Shown: piece by piece, positions 31,772-44,286 of the stretch
Layout: every line of letters begins with the position of its first letter
How positions within the stretch are numbered: the first letter of the stretch is position 1
Assembly (NCBI GenBank): GCA_015039465.1
Contig: MU129999.1
Location: forward strand, 306,671 to 370,670
Source of the DNA: Phlegmacium glaucopus
Taxonomy: Eukaryota; Basidiomycota; Agaricomycetes; Agaricales; Cortinariaceae
Direction: 5' to 3'
Length of the DNA stretch: 64,000 nt
The notes under the pieces: generated by a model
Database searches by the model: none
What the model saw: only the letters and a program-made list of their open reading frames with translations
What the model was told of the DNA's origin: nothing
Program-made: the position numbers and the translations under genes

Positions 31772-32392
31772 GGACTGATGGTACTATAGTTATCTTGTTC
31801 TATAGGCATAGATTACCTGAAATACAGTCTTTTATTCTGAGACTGAGTTATCTTGTTCTATAGTAAATACCTAGCAAATCTGTGCTAGGTAAATATAAAG
31901 TCGTTTGCTTCATCACTCACAAACACTGAGCAAATCCATGCTAGAATCTTACATATAATACAGTAAAAAAAGGAATTATTCAACATAGTAAACACTACAA
32001 AAAAAGTACCAAAGATGGTGCACATGCACACTCTGCATGCAAGAAAAAAAACAGGGTCATTAAAAGTTTCAAGTTGGCAATTAGGCCTGTTTTTCCTTTT
32101 TTTTACTCTCTTTTACCTTCCTTTCAATCTTTGGATACCCAGTATTATGAACGGTAAACCTAAGAAACACCTTTTAGGTTTTCATGAGAAAACAATGATC
32201 AAAAGATTTTCCAATCATTTACCTAAGCAATATATAGTTCCAGCAGTGTGGTTTATAAACCGCTGGAAACCAAAATTATGTTATCCTGATGTACATAGGG
32301 AAAAACTAAATTTTAAGGTTGTCAATCAATACAAATAAAAAAGACTACGAATTTTATTAGTCTGACTATGGGAGCTGCTCCCAGAACTTGGC
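31772..32392. other. Spacer between the transposon-rich half and the genes
   Basis: AT-rich, with short repeated words (AGTTATCTTGTTCTATAG twice). One open frame at 32015-32338 has no recognisable feature. It probably contains the promoter of the gene at 32393. Confidence 0.35.
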
Positions 32393-33735
32393 ATGGAACC
32401 TTACAATATGTTGCAACTCCACCATGTCGTTGCTCTCAGCATATTCTCGACATACTTCATCACCATCCTAACCTTGTTTTCATTGATACTTTCAGATATC
32501 TGGTCATTGCGAGCATCCAAACCTACAAAAAGCTCTCCACGTCGTAATAAAAGAACAGCGGTGTTCATTGGGCTTACCATTGCATCTCTAGCACATACCT
32601 GGTATTGTGAGTCTTTTCAGGTTCTAAATTCTTGCGCACTAATAACTAAAATGCTGATAGATATGCTCAAATACATGACAGTAAGCTAACTTTATATATC
32701 TATCGATACCTGATGTTTTATACGCCATTTTTAGTGGAGCTTTGAAAACTACGAACTCGGTTTATCTAACTCCAGTGCTCATGACCTAATCCATCGCTAT
32801 GCTTATTGGTTGCACGAGACATCCCTGTTCAAAGAAGCATGGGCGGTCGTATGTTTTCATCCAGTTAATTGGTGGTGGAGTGAGCAGTTATGCTTATTCA
32901 CTGCAGGAACATGGACGGTTTTTATTGCTATCGAAGGTATGTTATGACCCTTGACTCTTAACCAACGGTAATGCTTCATTTGTGATTAGGAAGGCGCCGA
33001 AACATCAAGTATTTGTGGGCATATATGCTTCTTGGTCAAATCGTCGCCATATCTGTCGCTTCCAACCTCTTCTACCTTGCTTTAATTCTCTCCCAACCTT
33101 CGGTGTCCAGTCGGAATTTGTCCATCAAAAAGGCAAACTCCACATTGGTCATCAGTGTTCTGTTGTCCCTCGCGACGGTGGCATTGAGCCCATTCACTTC
33201 TCCGAAGACATTCCTACCCAACCTCCTTGTGATGCACGCTTTACTCTTTATCCCTCTCATATCACTTCCATCGTCTCCGGAGGTATCCTCAACATCGCGA
33301 TTCTCTGTGGACTTGAAAACCTTATACCGCATCATTCATCTCGCCTGTGTCGGCATTCACGTCCGAACCATCATAGCTGCCATTGGATCCTTGAACGCTT
33401 CTTCGTCTCGTCAAACGTCAATTTCTCTTGATATTCTCAATGAAGTCTGGACAGTCCTTCATTCTCATCCAGCCCAATCATCTATTGGGTGGGATATCAT
33501 ATGGACGAGTTTTTCGTTTATTGTGTGGATACTGCTGAGACCGCGTTCCTTGGTGAATGACAACAGTTCGGATGCGAGGACAGACAAATACGGCCTACTG
33601 AATTATTTGATACTGGCCACACCGGTTGCTTCCATAGCTGTCACAGCACCTTATGCGTTGCGGCCAAGAGAAGATGCTGCTGAAGGGGTTCGTGGTGGTA
33701 GCACTGACGACAAGGAGAAGAAAAGAAGAAATTAG
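32393..33735 (+). CDS. Polytopic membrane protein, unknown function (3 exons, 411 aa)
   Basis: Exons 32393-32680, 32735-32936 and 32990-33735, with GT-AG introns of 54 and 53 nt. The predicted 411-aa protein starts MEPYNMLQLHHVVALSIFST. It has a hydrophobic N-terminal segment, a Trp-rich stretch (HPVNWWWSEQ), about six to eight further hydrophobic segments, and a charged tail (KEKKRRN). No catalytic motif is evident; I infer an integral membrane protein of the endomembrane system. The exon 1/2 boundary is the least certain; an alternative gtgagt at 32607 would break the frame. Nearest neighbour is the F-box-like gene on the opposite strand. Confidence 0.7.
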
Positions 33736-34838
33736 GAAATATCTTACAGTGCGCCTTTTGTAGCCAATTATCTTTTTCGCAACGGATTGGATGGATAACC
33801 AATAAAACTATGGAAGTTCAAACGTTCAAATGTGACGTGCGATCTTCTACTAAAAACAGTTTTAAGTGTAATCTTCTGCAGACGAGGATATTTAAGGCAC
33901 TCACTTTCACTATGAACTTTGTAGGCAAAAACAAAGGTGTTGAGTCCATAGCTCCGCGAGAATGGTGGAATAAAGGCCCTCAATTTTACGCTGGAACAAT
34001 CTCTGTGATCAATCATGTTTCTCTGTGAAGGTCAATCAAATATTAGTATCCAGGCCGCTGTTCCAGTGGCAACTCTTGAGTCCGACTTATCTGACTCACC
34101 CAAGCTATCGTTGCTTGCTCGGTAATCTTACCAAAGTTCTTATTTTCGTATATGCATGTAAATCTCAACTTTTTATGATCCATCCGCTTATCTGCGTTTA
34201 CATAGTGGACATAGACTTTTGCCGTCGCGTGTAGGACATGGGCCAACTCTGAGACCAAAGGGCTAGATTAGGAGCACAACCGAGCTTATTGAGTGATTAC
34301 GCACTTTCGACACCATCCTTACTGTATAGACCGGTATATCAACCTTGATTGGGCCTTGATGGAAACTGTGTGCGATTGCTGGCATTTAGAATTCCTTGAG
34401 TGACTTGCGTGGTTCAACTAAGACATTCTCTCTGTAAGTACTTATGATGAAAGTATCAAAAATGTCTTTGGTTAGAATGTCTTATGGCACAAGTTGATAA
34501 GCGAAGAGGCTGCTCGTCGTCCAAAACAGCACCAAGTTTTTTGTTCGCGGAAACAATCAGCATGAGCCCCAGCGCTTATGGTCCTTTTCCCAAAATATCA
34601 TATCTTAGTATAGAACTATTGTAACAAAATTCATTTGATACTATATTTAAGACGAGCGCGGACTTCAACAATTGAAACTATACTGATAAAGGCTCTCGAT
34701 ACCGAAGTTGAATAGTCCTCCTTTTGCCCTTCCAAATTTTCAGCACGGAATTTTTCTCTTCCTTGTCGGTACGTTGCAGATTGATTAATAGCTTTCTTGC
34801 TATCGACGTCCCAGAAAGGGGCGGGAATAAATTTGTGT
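33736..34838. other. Intergenic between convergent genes
   Basis: The tails of the membrane-protein gene (plus) and the F-box-like gene (minus) face each other. The minus frame at 34631-34842 (EHKFIPAPFWDVDSKKAINQ) may be a former C-terminal extension of the F-box-like gene, out of frame after its stop. Confidence 0.4.
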
Positions 34839-35542
34839 TCATAGGAACCGGCGCAACGGTGCTGTGGTCCATCGGTTGAGGAATGCCAGAGCATTACGAC
34901 AGACAACGGCTGTATGAATGTCTTCGTAAACGTATTCTTTGAAGGGCTTTGTGATCGCGCCATACCGCTGCATACTTGGGTGCTGTTCGATCTTCAACTG
35001 TACACTATACAGATTAGGAAACAGACCAAGGCAACGCGTTAGTTCAGTAACGACTGAATCTTGCGAATAGACGCCTATATCGACATTAACAACTCTGGGA
35101 TGAAGAATCCAGTAAATTCAGACAAAATTTAGAATAGATAAACGTACTTGACGTATTTCCCGAGGGTTGGGTTTCGTATGGTGACAATTTCGAGCTGACG
35201 TACAAGTTCAAGAGCAAGTGCCCTGCGCTTTACACGCCGACTTCCGCAAACTTCAATTCGTTCCCAGAGATAGCATAAAAAGAATCTCCGAAGGTTGGTA
35301 GAAGCCTGAGACAAAGCAAATAGCATCTGACGACGGACATTGTGACTTGGATCTTGACGAAATGGAGAAACGGGATAGTAAGAAAGGATTTCCAGATACA
35401 GTTCGTCGGGAAGGATGGGAAGCCCTTTTGTATTGACTGCCTTGGGAGGATCCAAGTCGGGCTTTCTGTTGTCACTGTTAACGCTTAATTCTTGAGAATA
35501 TTGAGGAGCACTCTTGGAACGTTTTGAACGTCTTGGTGGCAT
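34839..35542 (-). CDS. F-box-like protein (2 exons, 216 aa), possibly truncated
   Basis: Exons 35542-35148 and 35094-34839; the intron 35095-35147 (53 nt) is gtacgt...cccag. The product starts MPPRRSKRSKS (basic) and carries LPILPDELYLEILSYYP, an F-box-like motif of the fungal LPxELxxEIL type, at about residues 42-58. C-terminal to it are Leu-rich stretches (LGLFPNLYSVQLKIEQHP), as in expanded mushroom F-box families whose members recruit substrates to SCF ubiquitin ligases through Skp1. The stop (TGA at 34839-34841) comes early relative to typical members, and coding-like sequence follows in another frame, so a recent truncation is possible. Confidence 0.6.
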
Positions 35543-35664
35543 TATTCCTGCTATTTTAACAATAAATGTTCAACGTTGAGGGTGGACTCCAAACAATCGA
35601 TGTTCCAAACAAATAGACAATAGCCGTACACTAAGTATGCACGGTTCTTCTATATCCTCCTCCA

Positions 35665-36138
35665 ATGGCTACAAATGGACTTCCAATAACTCTCTATGAG
35701 GACCTTTTGCCAAAGCTCATTGCTGTATTAGAATTAACACAACAAACAGTGGGGATGTCTACACCACAAGCCAAACAAAAGCTTCTCCAGACTGTATGCT
35801 AACAACATGACTTCAGGAACATTAAATTGACGCGCAAATTCATTAGACCAAAGACTTTAAAAATGCCATCGCTCAGGCGAAATATTTCGCAGTTAACTTG
35901 CCAGGCGGGGAGCTCTTAGTTGAGGAACAAGATGATGTGATCAGCTTGTCAGAAATGTTGAAGGAACGCAAACGGTGAGTCTGCTGGGCCAATCTTGTTG
36001 TGACATTTGTTGAGCCTCGTTTCCAGTGCCCAACTGTCCGATTTTTCTGCGAGAAATGTGGTCTCTTCATCTTCAGCGATCGACATGCAGATGGAGATTG
36101 ATTCAATGGCGTCGACTCCGTTCCACCGTGACGAGTGA
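35665..36138 (+). CDS. MED9: Mediator complex subunit 9-like protein (3 exons, 122 aa)
   Basis: Exons 35665-35793, 35847-35974 and 36027-36138, introns of 53 and 52 nt (gtatgc...ttag, gtgagt...ccag). The protein reads LYEDLLPKLIAVLELTQQT, then FKNAIAQAKYFAVNLPGGEL and LVEEQDDVISLSEMLKERKR, followed by a short acidic/Ser tail. The helix, NLPGGEL(L) turn and second coiled-coil-like helix of Arg/Lys-rich heptads fit fungal Med9/Cse2, a small middle-module subunit of Mediator that bridges activators and RNA polymerase II. Length agrees with the family. The assignment rests on motif memory; the splice model itself is strong because all three phases join cleanly. Confidence 0.6.
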
Positions 36139-36165
36139 TTATTCGATCCTAGTTGACGGTCAACG

Positions 36166-37540
36166 ATGGCCAATTTAGAATCCGACCATATTGCAGTTAC
36201 AGGCCGAGGCCTAGGCTTCACATTTCGACGGAACTGCCTATCAACCGCCTCTCTATTTCGCCTCTCTATATGTATTCACGATTCAGTGAATTCAGTGCTG
36301 GCCGCATCATCCCGCTCCCTTTCTTTTCGCAGTTTCACAGCTCTTATCTCGATTCGCTTTGGGTTTTGATCTTGCTTTATCTTGTTATTGTTTTTGGCCT
36401 CGCTCTCCTAATGTGGACTCCAGGTCCTGCCTTTTCTCAATCTTCTGTAAATCTGCTGGAAGAAAAATATAACCGAAGGAGTCCAGCGGTCACTTGGCTG
36501 TCTCCGCAAGAAAATGACATGTTTGCTTCATGGGACACCCTCACCGCCAAATCGAATTCTCAGGAAGTCTTAGACTCTCCTGCATTTCGTCTATGCAAAC
36601 CGCCCGACGACTCCCTTCTTTTTTCCCAGCCAAAATGAGACGGAAGAAGCCTAATTTGACACCAATTGTGGGGTCGACAAACAGCCCGAATGTTGAGAAG
36701 AGTGATGGCTCGTTCCTCATAAGATTGTAAGTCTCCGAAACTATCTTGTTTACCATCTGCTTAATCTCAATCCCAGCACCGTGCCTGATATTAACGAAGA
36801 TGCAATTATTTTTTGCAAATGAATAATGCCTCTGGAACTGTCCTGAAAGTTCTTCCCCTAATTTAGTTGTTTGTCACCCTGTTTTGTTGTATCATATTTC
36901 GATATTGACAATTATCTTAATCAGTGATCCCATTCATGCGGGAGTTCGCACCCGTCTGCTACCTCAGCCAAATTTTATATTGGAAACTGAAACGGAAGGA
37001 TCACCGACTACCTCCACCTCTCGTCAGGATTCACCTGTGGCTGCATATTCGATCTTCTTGATTGTCCTATGCGTACTACTGACGACAGCTCCCCTCCTAT
37101 GGCTGTATGGTCATCGAACACATGTGAAAATGTGTTTTAGGAGATTAAGCGTATCCCAAACATCCACACCTGCTCTTCTCCAAAAAATCGATCCTGGAGA
37201 TGGGACATCTGTTCTAATCCCTGTATTCATGCCTCAAAGAACACCTAGTCAATCGGCAAGGGAACTCTTCCTCCCTTCCTCCCTTGGCATGGCAAGTGGC
37301 ATACATCAGCCGCTGCATCCAGGGAGTTCGCGCAGTTTAGGTTGCCTAGTTGTTATTTCAGACGCCCGACCTATCCTTTCCTTCCCACCCATTCCTATAT
37401 CTTCAAACACTTTTATCGATGAAGGAGATAGCGTGACGACGAACTCGGCTCTGAATAATACCCATATTTCACGTTGCCCACCACTACCTCCTGGACTGGT
37501 GAGCGCTCCACTAGGAGTGCATCTCCATCCCTCTATTTGA
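36166..37540 (+). CDS. Uncertain locus, one or two membrane segments, unrecognised
   Basis: Two coding-looking stretches lie in line. The first (about 36270-36610) contains a hydrophobic helix (LWVLILLYLVIVFGLALLMW) followed by a polar stretch with NLLEEKYNRRSPAVTW. The second (from an acceptor atcttaatcag near 36924 to the stop at 37538-37540) starts SDPIHAGVRTRLLPQPNF, has a second helix (YSIFLIVLCVLLTTAPLLWL) and a long Pro/Ser-rich tail. A short piece between (36636-36726) ends at a gtaagt donor. I could not fix one consistent exon model; it may be one membrane protein or two. It lies close behind the Med9-like gene on the same strand. Confidence 0.35.
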
Positions 37541-38700
37541 GCATGGTTGGTTATTGTTCTTAAAACGGCCCGACAGCGTGTCACATCCTACCTCCTCCGG
37601 TTGTAATCCCTCGCTCCTCTCTCCCTACAGTATCATTACATGAGCTGCATCGTGAGTATATGCGTGGAGTAAGATAAAGAGAAACCATACATCCTAGTCG
37701 ATATCAGTCAATCATATCTCCTGAGTCAACATCACAGTATCGCAGGACAGGACAGGCTGCGATGAGGCATTAATGAGCTTTATACAAAATCGGTAGTATG
37801 ATCTCACAGCAGTGATTCACCAACTTTCCTTGGTGACCTCCAGAATTCCCATCTATCCACATGCTAGACTAACCACCGAACAGCCTACAGCAGATCAAAG
37901 GGCGATCGACGGGCAACCTCAGGTTAACTTCTCAGCTGGGCTTGCGCCTCTCGCCGATGCGCTCTATCTGGAAATGCTTCCCAGTCACTCCTGTCCAAAT
38001 TGCGCTAGCTATCGCTCTCCCCTCTTCTTCAGTCTATAGGCTTTTGATTATGAGCGAGGTTATACAGATTATTATTTTTTATCAGGGGCAAGCCATTCAA
38101 AAAATTTCCCCAAAGTGTTCCACGTCTTCGGCAGGGGTTTTCAATAGGCGTACCGTACATCGTCTGAGTGAGATAACAATGACTATCATACTCATAGTCG
38201 ACCCGGTGTAAGAGCTTTTTTATAAAAGACATTACTATTCGATACTACTAAGGCACGCGCTTCCTATGTTAATTTGACCTTCTTTGGCTTCGACGAGCCG
38301 GACTGTGTTGCAGGTGGTGGTGAGCCATCAAGGTTATAGATGTTGTTGGACTGACCACAGCCCCTCTTGGGCGAAGCATGTCGGGGTACTTGATTCCGCA
38401 AGGGGTCGAGAGAGTAGCAGACTGGGCGTCCCCTGGCATCTCTGCTCGGAAATTCAGATGGGCATAGACCAGTGTCTGGCCAGTGTGCGTGCAATGCTCG
38501 GTGTGTGTTCGAAGTCCTTTTGGTGTATATCTCGACTCACCTTCGGTATCATGATATTGTGCAGCAGTGACCATCTCAAAAGGAGAGAGAGCCTTGGATT
38601 CCCCGGATCGCACTTTCGAAAAGATTCAAAGTCAAACCAATGGATATCTTAAAGCTTGTACGCACAAAATTGATACTACCATTGAGATAGTAAGCCTTCC
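37541..38700. other. Intergenic; possible F-box remnant
   Basis: A frame at 37812-38039 contains GLAPLADALYLEMLPSH, which resembles the GLPILPDELYLEILSYY core of the gene at 34839-35542. It is short, has no intron and no continuation, so at most it is a decayed relative. Nothing else is supported. Confidence 0.25.
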
Positions 38701-40449
38701 AAAACCATGAAACGGAAATGTGTATGATAGAAAACTGCAAAATGCTGCCTGGTCGCTGACTGCGCGTTCTTTCCGGTTACCGAGAAGAACCTGTATCTCA
38801 ATTGATGATGGATTTAACTTGTATCGTAAAGTAGTTGTCGGACAGTGCAATAGTGGAATTGATGTTTCTATTAAATTCGATAAGGATGCAAGCGAGAAGA
38901 TGGAGTGGCTCGTAAACTTTGCCTTGTTTCACATTTCTTGATATCTGCAACAAAAATTCCGTGCCAGATACCCAGGATGCGTCATGCTGTTAATTATGCG
39001 GGAGCGTACAACAGCCGTTTAGCGAGAATAGGCGAAAGCTGTCTGCCACATAATTACTCCAATTTGACCTGAGATGTTGGATCAATCGAGGAGGCGTGCG
39101 ACATAGATACAAGTCATATTCTCCTTATCAGCTCTGCGAGTTCGGTCTAGTCAGGTCTTCGGCTTGTGACCTCATGAATTCCACAACCAGGGTAGGACAG
39201 TCTAGCGGACGTTCGGGAGAAGGAACGATACGACGTTGTTATTTTTGTATAATCATGGAGTAAATCTCACAACTTTTCATGACCGTAAAGATGCAGAACA
39301 GTAGTCGATGAATGGGGTTACTTTTAACGCTGCGCGTGTTCTAAAAGAAATGATACAGCAGCCTTCTGTCGAAAGCTGATTTATGATGAGTCCAAATCGA
39401 CACTGCGGCGAAATAACACACTCGACTCACCTAAGCCCTGTCTCGAACTAAGGTTTGCAGTCTCTGAAAATCTGACGTTTGAACTTTGATTGAAACTTGA
39501 AGCTTGAAGGCTTTTCCTTGAGATATTGAGGTTGGGTGTCCAATTCGCGTTTTAAATTTGAAAAGCAGGATTAAGATTAGAGTCGAGAAAAAACAGTACA
39601 ATCATTGTCATCCTGAAATACAGAAAAAATATCTGTCTTCAATTGACGACAGTAGAAGTGTAATAGAAGGTATCAAAGACTGGAATGCAGCAAGGTCCTG
39701 TGGGTGCAGGTATAATTGAACTTTGAAACACCGCCGCTTATCCTGCTAGTTTCTGGTCAGCCACCACAACCTTAGCCTTTCAGAATACACTTGCCATACT
39801 TAACTTGTCCTCGTCGCTATTCGATATCAAGTGCCATGATAATATTTGGGTTACCACCGACTCACCGACCAGGGTATTCGATAGGCCACAATGACGGTTC
39901 CATATTCGTCCAACTGGTTGTGTTTTATGGCCAATTTATAACCAGACTTAATTTCAATTGCAACCAACGAAATTGTTTGCGTTAGAACGGTCAGCTTTCA
40001 CCAGCAGCCGTCTCTGCAGGCGTATCTGCTTCCAATGATCACCCAGTTGCAGACACAGCCAACAGTTCGTCGGTATTCGGTCTGTTACCTTCTGGATCTC
40101 TTGGTATTTTGAAGGGTCTCTGAAATAAGTTCTGTGTTCAGGTGACAGAGTTGGCAACCTAGGGCAACCGGGAGGGCATGAGCTTGGGTGTCTCACTCAG
40201 TCCATCAGGAATTCAGGCTAGTTTGGTGCGTTGGCCCTTTAGATTCAGTAACTTCCTGTGCATCTCCGCGTCTTTTTTTGTTTTGTTTTTGCTTTAGTGC
40301 TTTAGAGGCAGATTGCATGTGCTGCTTGGGTGCATGTTTTTCTAATTTTGCTGCGTTGACGGCCTGACTACTCTGCGACTGTGGTTTTTGCGATTCGTCT
40401 GGCTCCTGGTCACACCTTAAACTGCTGTTCGTATTAAAATCTTTGTTGC

Positions 40450-40528
40450 CATGGTGGATGGATGAAAGGGAGATATTGCTCCCTGACTCACTTCGTCTAT
40501 TATTGGCTGTGACCGTGATGAATGTCAC
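40450..40528. promoter_or_regulatory. Conserved block of unit 1: CCATGG-GGA / GACTCAC / GTGAC..GTCAC
   Basis: Contains GCCATGGTGGATGG, CTGACTCAC, and GTGACCGTGATGAATGTCAC with inverted GTGAC arms. The same order is found in all four units at 827, 710, 809 and 829 bp before the small-gene ATG. The role is unknown; it could also contain a gtgagt donor of a minus-strand exon. Confidence 0.4.
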
Positions 40529-41180
40529 GGATGCTATACATTGGGTTCAAGGAGCCAGTCGATTTGGAGGAGCATAAGTCAACGTGTCGATGCCTTCTTG
40601 AGACATCTAGGAAGATATTTAGATGGCAGGCGGACTTGAATTGGGCACGAGTTGGAGCTGATGAGCTTGTGTAGGAGTTTGTTGGAAGTTGATTCGGGCA
40701 TCATGTGTCGCGAGCGCTGTTTGGTGTTTTGAAGGAGCAATACGCTACACATGCTTCTCAACTGCTTCTCAACGAAATGGTTTACCGTACCAGGAGGTTT
40801 CCATAGTGTCAAGCGGGTGCCAGGCCAAAGTGAAGCTGACTTTGTATCGCCTTGTAGAACCAGCGCATTTATAAGCTTGAATTGAATGAAAGGCTACCAC
40901 CAACGGACCTTAATGACCTGATTCACAATCGCTAGCAAGCACTCTGTCTGCCGATCGGAAATGGGAAATCGTTCGTCGTTCGAGCTACAAATTTCTTCTA
41001 CAAGCAAACCTAGTGAAAGTTCATTTCCAATGGCGTTCCAATGGTCTGCTGGATGGATTCGGATTCAAACATTGAGCAGCGATTGTCGAAGTTGTTCCTG
41101 GCCATACTTTTAGCGCTTGGGGTGAGCCCGGGGATGCGTTCACGCTCAAATGACAAATTAGGGTGCAGCGTGCGGTCGAG

Positions 41181-41220
41181 TCAAGCCATTACCAAATTCA
41201 GTATGATTTGCACGTATAAA
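41181..41220 (+). promoter_or_regulatory. Promoter of small gene A
   Basis: TCAAGCCATTACCAAATTCA matches the conserved block upstream of the other three copies and is followed by CACGTATAAAGCC, a TATA box about 142 bp before the ATG. Confidence 0.5.
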
Positions 41221-41354
41221 GCCCAGCAAGTTCCAAAATCCTTTCTTCGCTTCCTCCGAAGTTCACTCTCTACCAGTGTTGTCACTTGCACGGTTCACTC
41301 TCTTTACGGCCCTCACTTTCTTTTCTATCCAAGCGACCTCAAACCTCTTGTTTT

Positions 41355-41881
41355 ATGGCAATCCCAAACATTCCCATGCCATCGTTTACGCTGGCTCTCA
41401 CCTCCGGACAATGTTCTCACCGTCGTCATCCAACTACATTTGATACGTGTGTATTAGTTCCAAGCGCGCCAGATCACCTGATGGTGCGTGTTTATGTTCA
41501 TTTTTTGCCTACATTAACCTGTCCCCCGTTAGAAGACCATTGATCTTCGCGGCGAACCTGAGGACGACCGTAGCAATTATGCAGAGGACTTTGTGAGTTC
41601 AACACCCCAAACGAAGACTTTTATCCTAAATAAGTGTTTTCCTATATTAGACTACCTCTGTTAATCAAGAACATGTCCACTTGCCCACTATTTACGAAGA
41701 AGCAGAGCCGTCATTTTTAGGAAGTATAGCAAAAAAGGCTGGTAATCCCATCAAAGTATGTATGCCCTGTTACCATCCCTATGTCTACTCAGAATCCAAT
41801 TGTTACCAGGTGAATTTGTTGGCCTTCCTTCGCAAGTTCGTATTCAAAGGTTTGGTCAAGAAAATGTCTTCCTCCACCTAA
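41355..41881 (+). CDS. Small-protein family member A (4 exons, 121 aa), unrecognised
   Basis: Exons 41355-41483, 41533-41592, 41651-41755 and 41810-41881; all three introns are phase 0 and GT-AG. The N-terminal block is MAIPNIPMPSFTLALTSGQ; exon 1 ends DHLM, exon 2 starts KTIDLR, exon 3 starts TTSVNQEH and ends PIK, and the last exon is short and basic (FLRKFVFKGLVKKM). The middle is acidic. No signal peptide, membrane segment or C-terminal CaaX box is present. The intron positions recur in copies B-D, which supports a real gene. I do not recognise the family. Confidence 0.65.
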
Positions 41882-43773
41882 CTCCTACCAAAACATGCCC
41901 TGACTCAAGATTTCCTCGACTACGCATGTCGGCGGAAATTTAAGTGCCAACTCACTCCTTTATATGCAATCCTTTATCCTTTAATTAATCCTATCTTTAC
42001 TTCCAGTGTACCATATGCCGCTCTACATATTTTAAGTCTCCTATCCCCAACCGACCACTCTGTGCCAACGATGGTCATGAGTTCAGTCCTTTCCGGCTTT
42101 CTTTTTCCATTATAGGTCTTGGTAGATTGTAGATCTGTCGAATATTTCTTTCAAATTTCCATGTTTCAAATATTTGAAAGAAAATTTACCATTTGCTCGC
42201 ATCGAAGTTTGCACTCTGTAATCTCGCTATTATGTTTTCAGATGGCCACCGTGTTGGTGAGGTAGATATCGACGGAAAAATCTCGTTAAGAATATATATA
42301 CTTACCGCCAAGTACGTCCCGAGTCTCAGCGATAAAGTGGTACGGCACCTTGATCATGGGATTTAAATCCTATCGGGGAATAGGATGCAAAATAGTGAAA
42401 TTGATTTATGAGATGCCAGGTCCAATTTTTCTGCAATTCAATTTATGCAGAGGTAGGAATGTGAGCGACAACTTCAAAATTGGAAGTAGAGCCGCTCATA
42501 ACCTTGCCTTGCTTCAGCTTCAAATTTCTTGACTTCTACAACAGAAATTTCACGAAAGTCGGCATAGATAAATCCGCACTGGAGGTCAAATCGTAGTAAA
42601 GGCACAGAGGAACATGACAGTGCTTTTTTCAACAGCGATTTGGCGAGGATATGAAGAGGAAAGTAGGCTGGTCCAAATGGAGTGGGCGAAGCCTCTACCA
42701 CATATTTACTCCAATCTGACCTGAGACAACATAGATAGAAGTCATGCATGTTCTGCCTATTGGCTGTGCGACTTCGGTCTCGTCAGGTTTGTGGCTTGTG
42801 AGACCACATGAATTCAGTCAAGGCAGGAGGACTGTCTCAGCGTCCAGAGGCTCAGGAAAGGGAACGATAGGGCCTCATTCTCTTAGAGACATAGTTCATA
42901 TGCGAGTTTAGTGCTGTAAATAGTAGCAGTGGATTAATCTAGAATCCAAAAATCACTGACGCACGAAAAATACAAGAAAACTGTTGACTACATCGTTACG
43001 TTACGCCTCTGCGCGCTACGCAGATATATCAACAGATTTGGCGGTTCCACATGCTGCGACGCTTGGGAAAGAAAAGCCACATCCGCCTGGATGGAGCATC
43101 GTGTAAATTGAGCGATCTTTTGTTAGGGAACGAGAATTCGTGTTTCACGCCGTAGAATGTTAAATCGAGATAGAAAGTTGCTGTATTGACTGACGATGAC
43201 TGTAAAATTATATCGCCGATATACGACGGTAAAAAATAACATCCAGCAGCAAAAACGATTTGGGAGAGAAGAGGAGTGACGACGGCGGGTGCTGGCGGGT
43301 TTGTTGTGCGAACTTTGAAACACCGCTACTCATCATAAGAGATCCTCCTTACTGGCTTCTCAGCTCTTCTCAGTCAACCAGAACCTCATGGCCTCGGAAA
43401 ATATGCACTCACCGTCTGATATATTAACCTCTTCGTTAGCCGACATGGCACGGTTTAAATGCTCATAGCTTCGATTCACTGGCCCCGACATATGCCACCG
43501 CTACTCAACACAAACGATCCTGGCTTCTCAGTCAATCACCACAACATCACGGCCTCAGAAAATATACACTCACCGTCTGGTATATTCACCTCCTCGTTAG
43601 TCGAAATGGCAAGGTCTAAATGCTCATATGATGTCGCGGATTTCTTCGATTCATACATGCCACAAGTGCGATTTCATTCGACAAATATTCCAGTATAGGA
43701 AATGGGTCCTACGAACGAAGATACAGTTGCTTAACATCATGGCGAGCCCCCTACGATTGGCATTGAAATAGTC

Positions 43774-44252
43774 ATGGTGTTCTGTTGGGCTTGGATTCAG
43801 ACACAGCGGGCGACAGTCAAATTGCACGATGGAGCAGAAAAAGCCTATAGTTCACTAGCATTCAAGAGGGTTATCTTCTGGGTCTCATGGGGCTTTTTGT
43901 TACTGAAAATCGATGCAAGCATGATTGTGGCAGGCATCGAGGTCGGCCGCAAGTACTCGGACATGAAAACATTCACATCTTATTCAGAAAAATCAGGCCT
44001 CCAGTTCGGTGAGTAGTTTTTTCCTTGACTTGTATGGCTCTTCTGCGCTTTGGATGCTTGGGGTTCTATCCATTTTTTATGCGTTGAATACACAGGCGTC
44101 TTCAGGATTCTTGCTATATCAAGTACCAGCTGTTGGCCTGAGGTTCTCGCCATCGGTTGTTGCTGGAATATTATGGATCTTGGTCACACCTTAAAGTTGT
44201 CAAATCATGAATACCATGGTGGACTGGGAGTAAAAATGCTCTGACTCACTCC
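43774..44252 (+). pseudogene. Exon-like frame conserved between units 2 and 3
   Basis: Unit 2 reads ATVKLHDGAEKAYSSLAFKR, then a hydrophobic GFLLLK and AGIEVGRKYSDMKTFTSYSE to KSGLQFG, followed by a gtgagt intron and an exon starting VFRILAISS. In unit 3 (47579-47797) the same frame is interrupted by TAG codons at both ends. Unit 4 (51400-51590) keeps only the donor region. It seems to be a second gene of the ancestral unit, now decaying. The family is unknown. Confidence 0.35.
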
Positions 44253-44286
44253 GCGCTCGTCGTGACGTGGTCGTGACGAATGTCAC
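44213..44286. promoter_or_regulatory. Conserved block of unit 2
   Basis: ATACCATGGTGGACTGG, CTCTGACTCAC and GTGACGTGG...GTGACGAATGTCAC, in the same order as in unit 1. Confidence 0.4.

Larger units (their letters stand above)
38720..42350 (+). repeat. Tandem repeat unit 1 of 4
   Basis: The first of four diverged units of about 3.7-4 kb. Shared landmarks are a TTACTCCAATYTGACCTGAGA block (39055 here, 42706 in unit 2), a TTTGAAACACCGC block (39723 here; 43314 and 47268 in units 2 and 3), the GACTCAC...GTCAC block (40485-40528), an ATTACC-AAAT-CAG block before a TATA box, and a small-protein gene. Boundaries are approximate and the left one is fading. Units 2 and 3 are the most alike. Confidence 0.6.

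Noticed and set aside
36541..36756. Minus-strand frame MVNKIVSETYNL...
   Set aside because: It overlaps the more plausible plus-strand coding pieces and lacks start context, introns or a motif.
38264..38652. Overlapping frames of 76-122 codons on both strands
   Set aside because: They are mutually exclusive and of low protein likeness; no splice sites or family resemblance.
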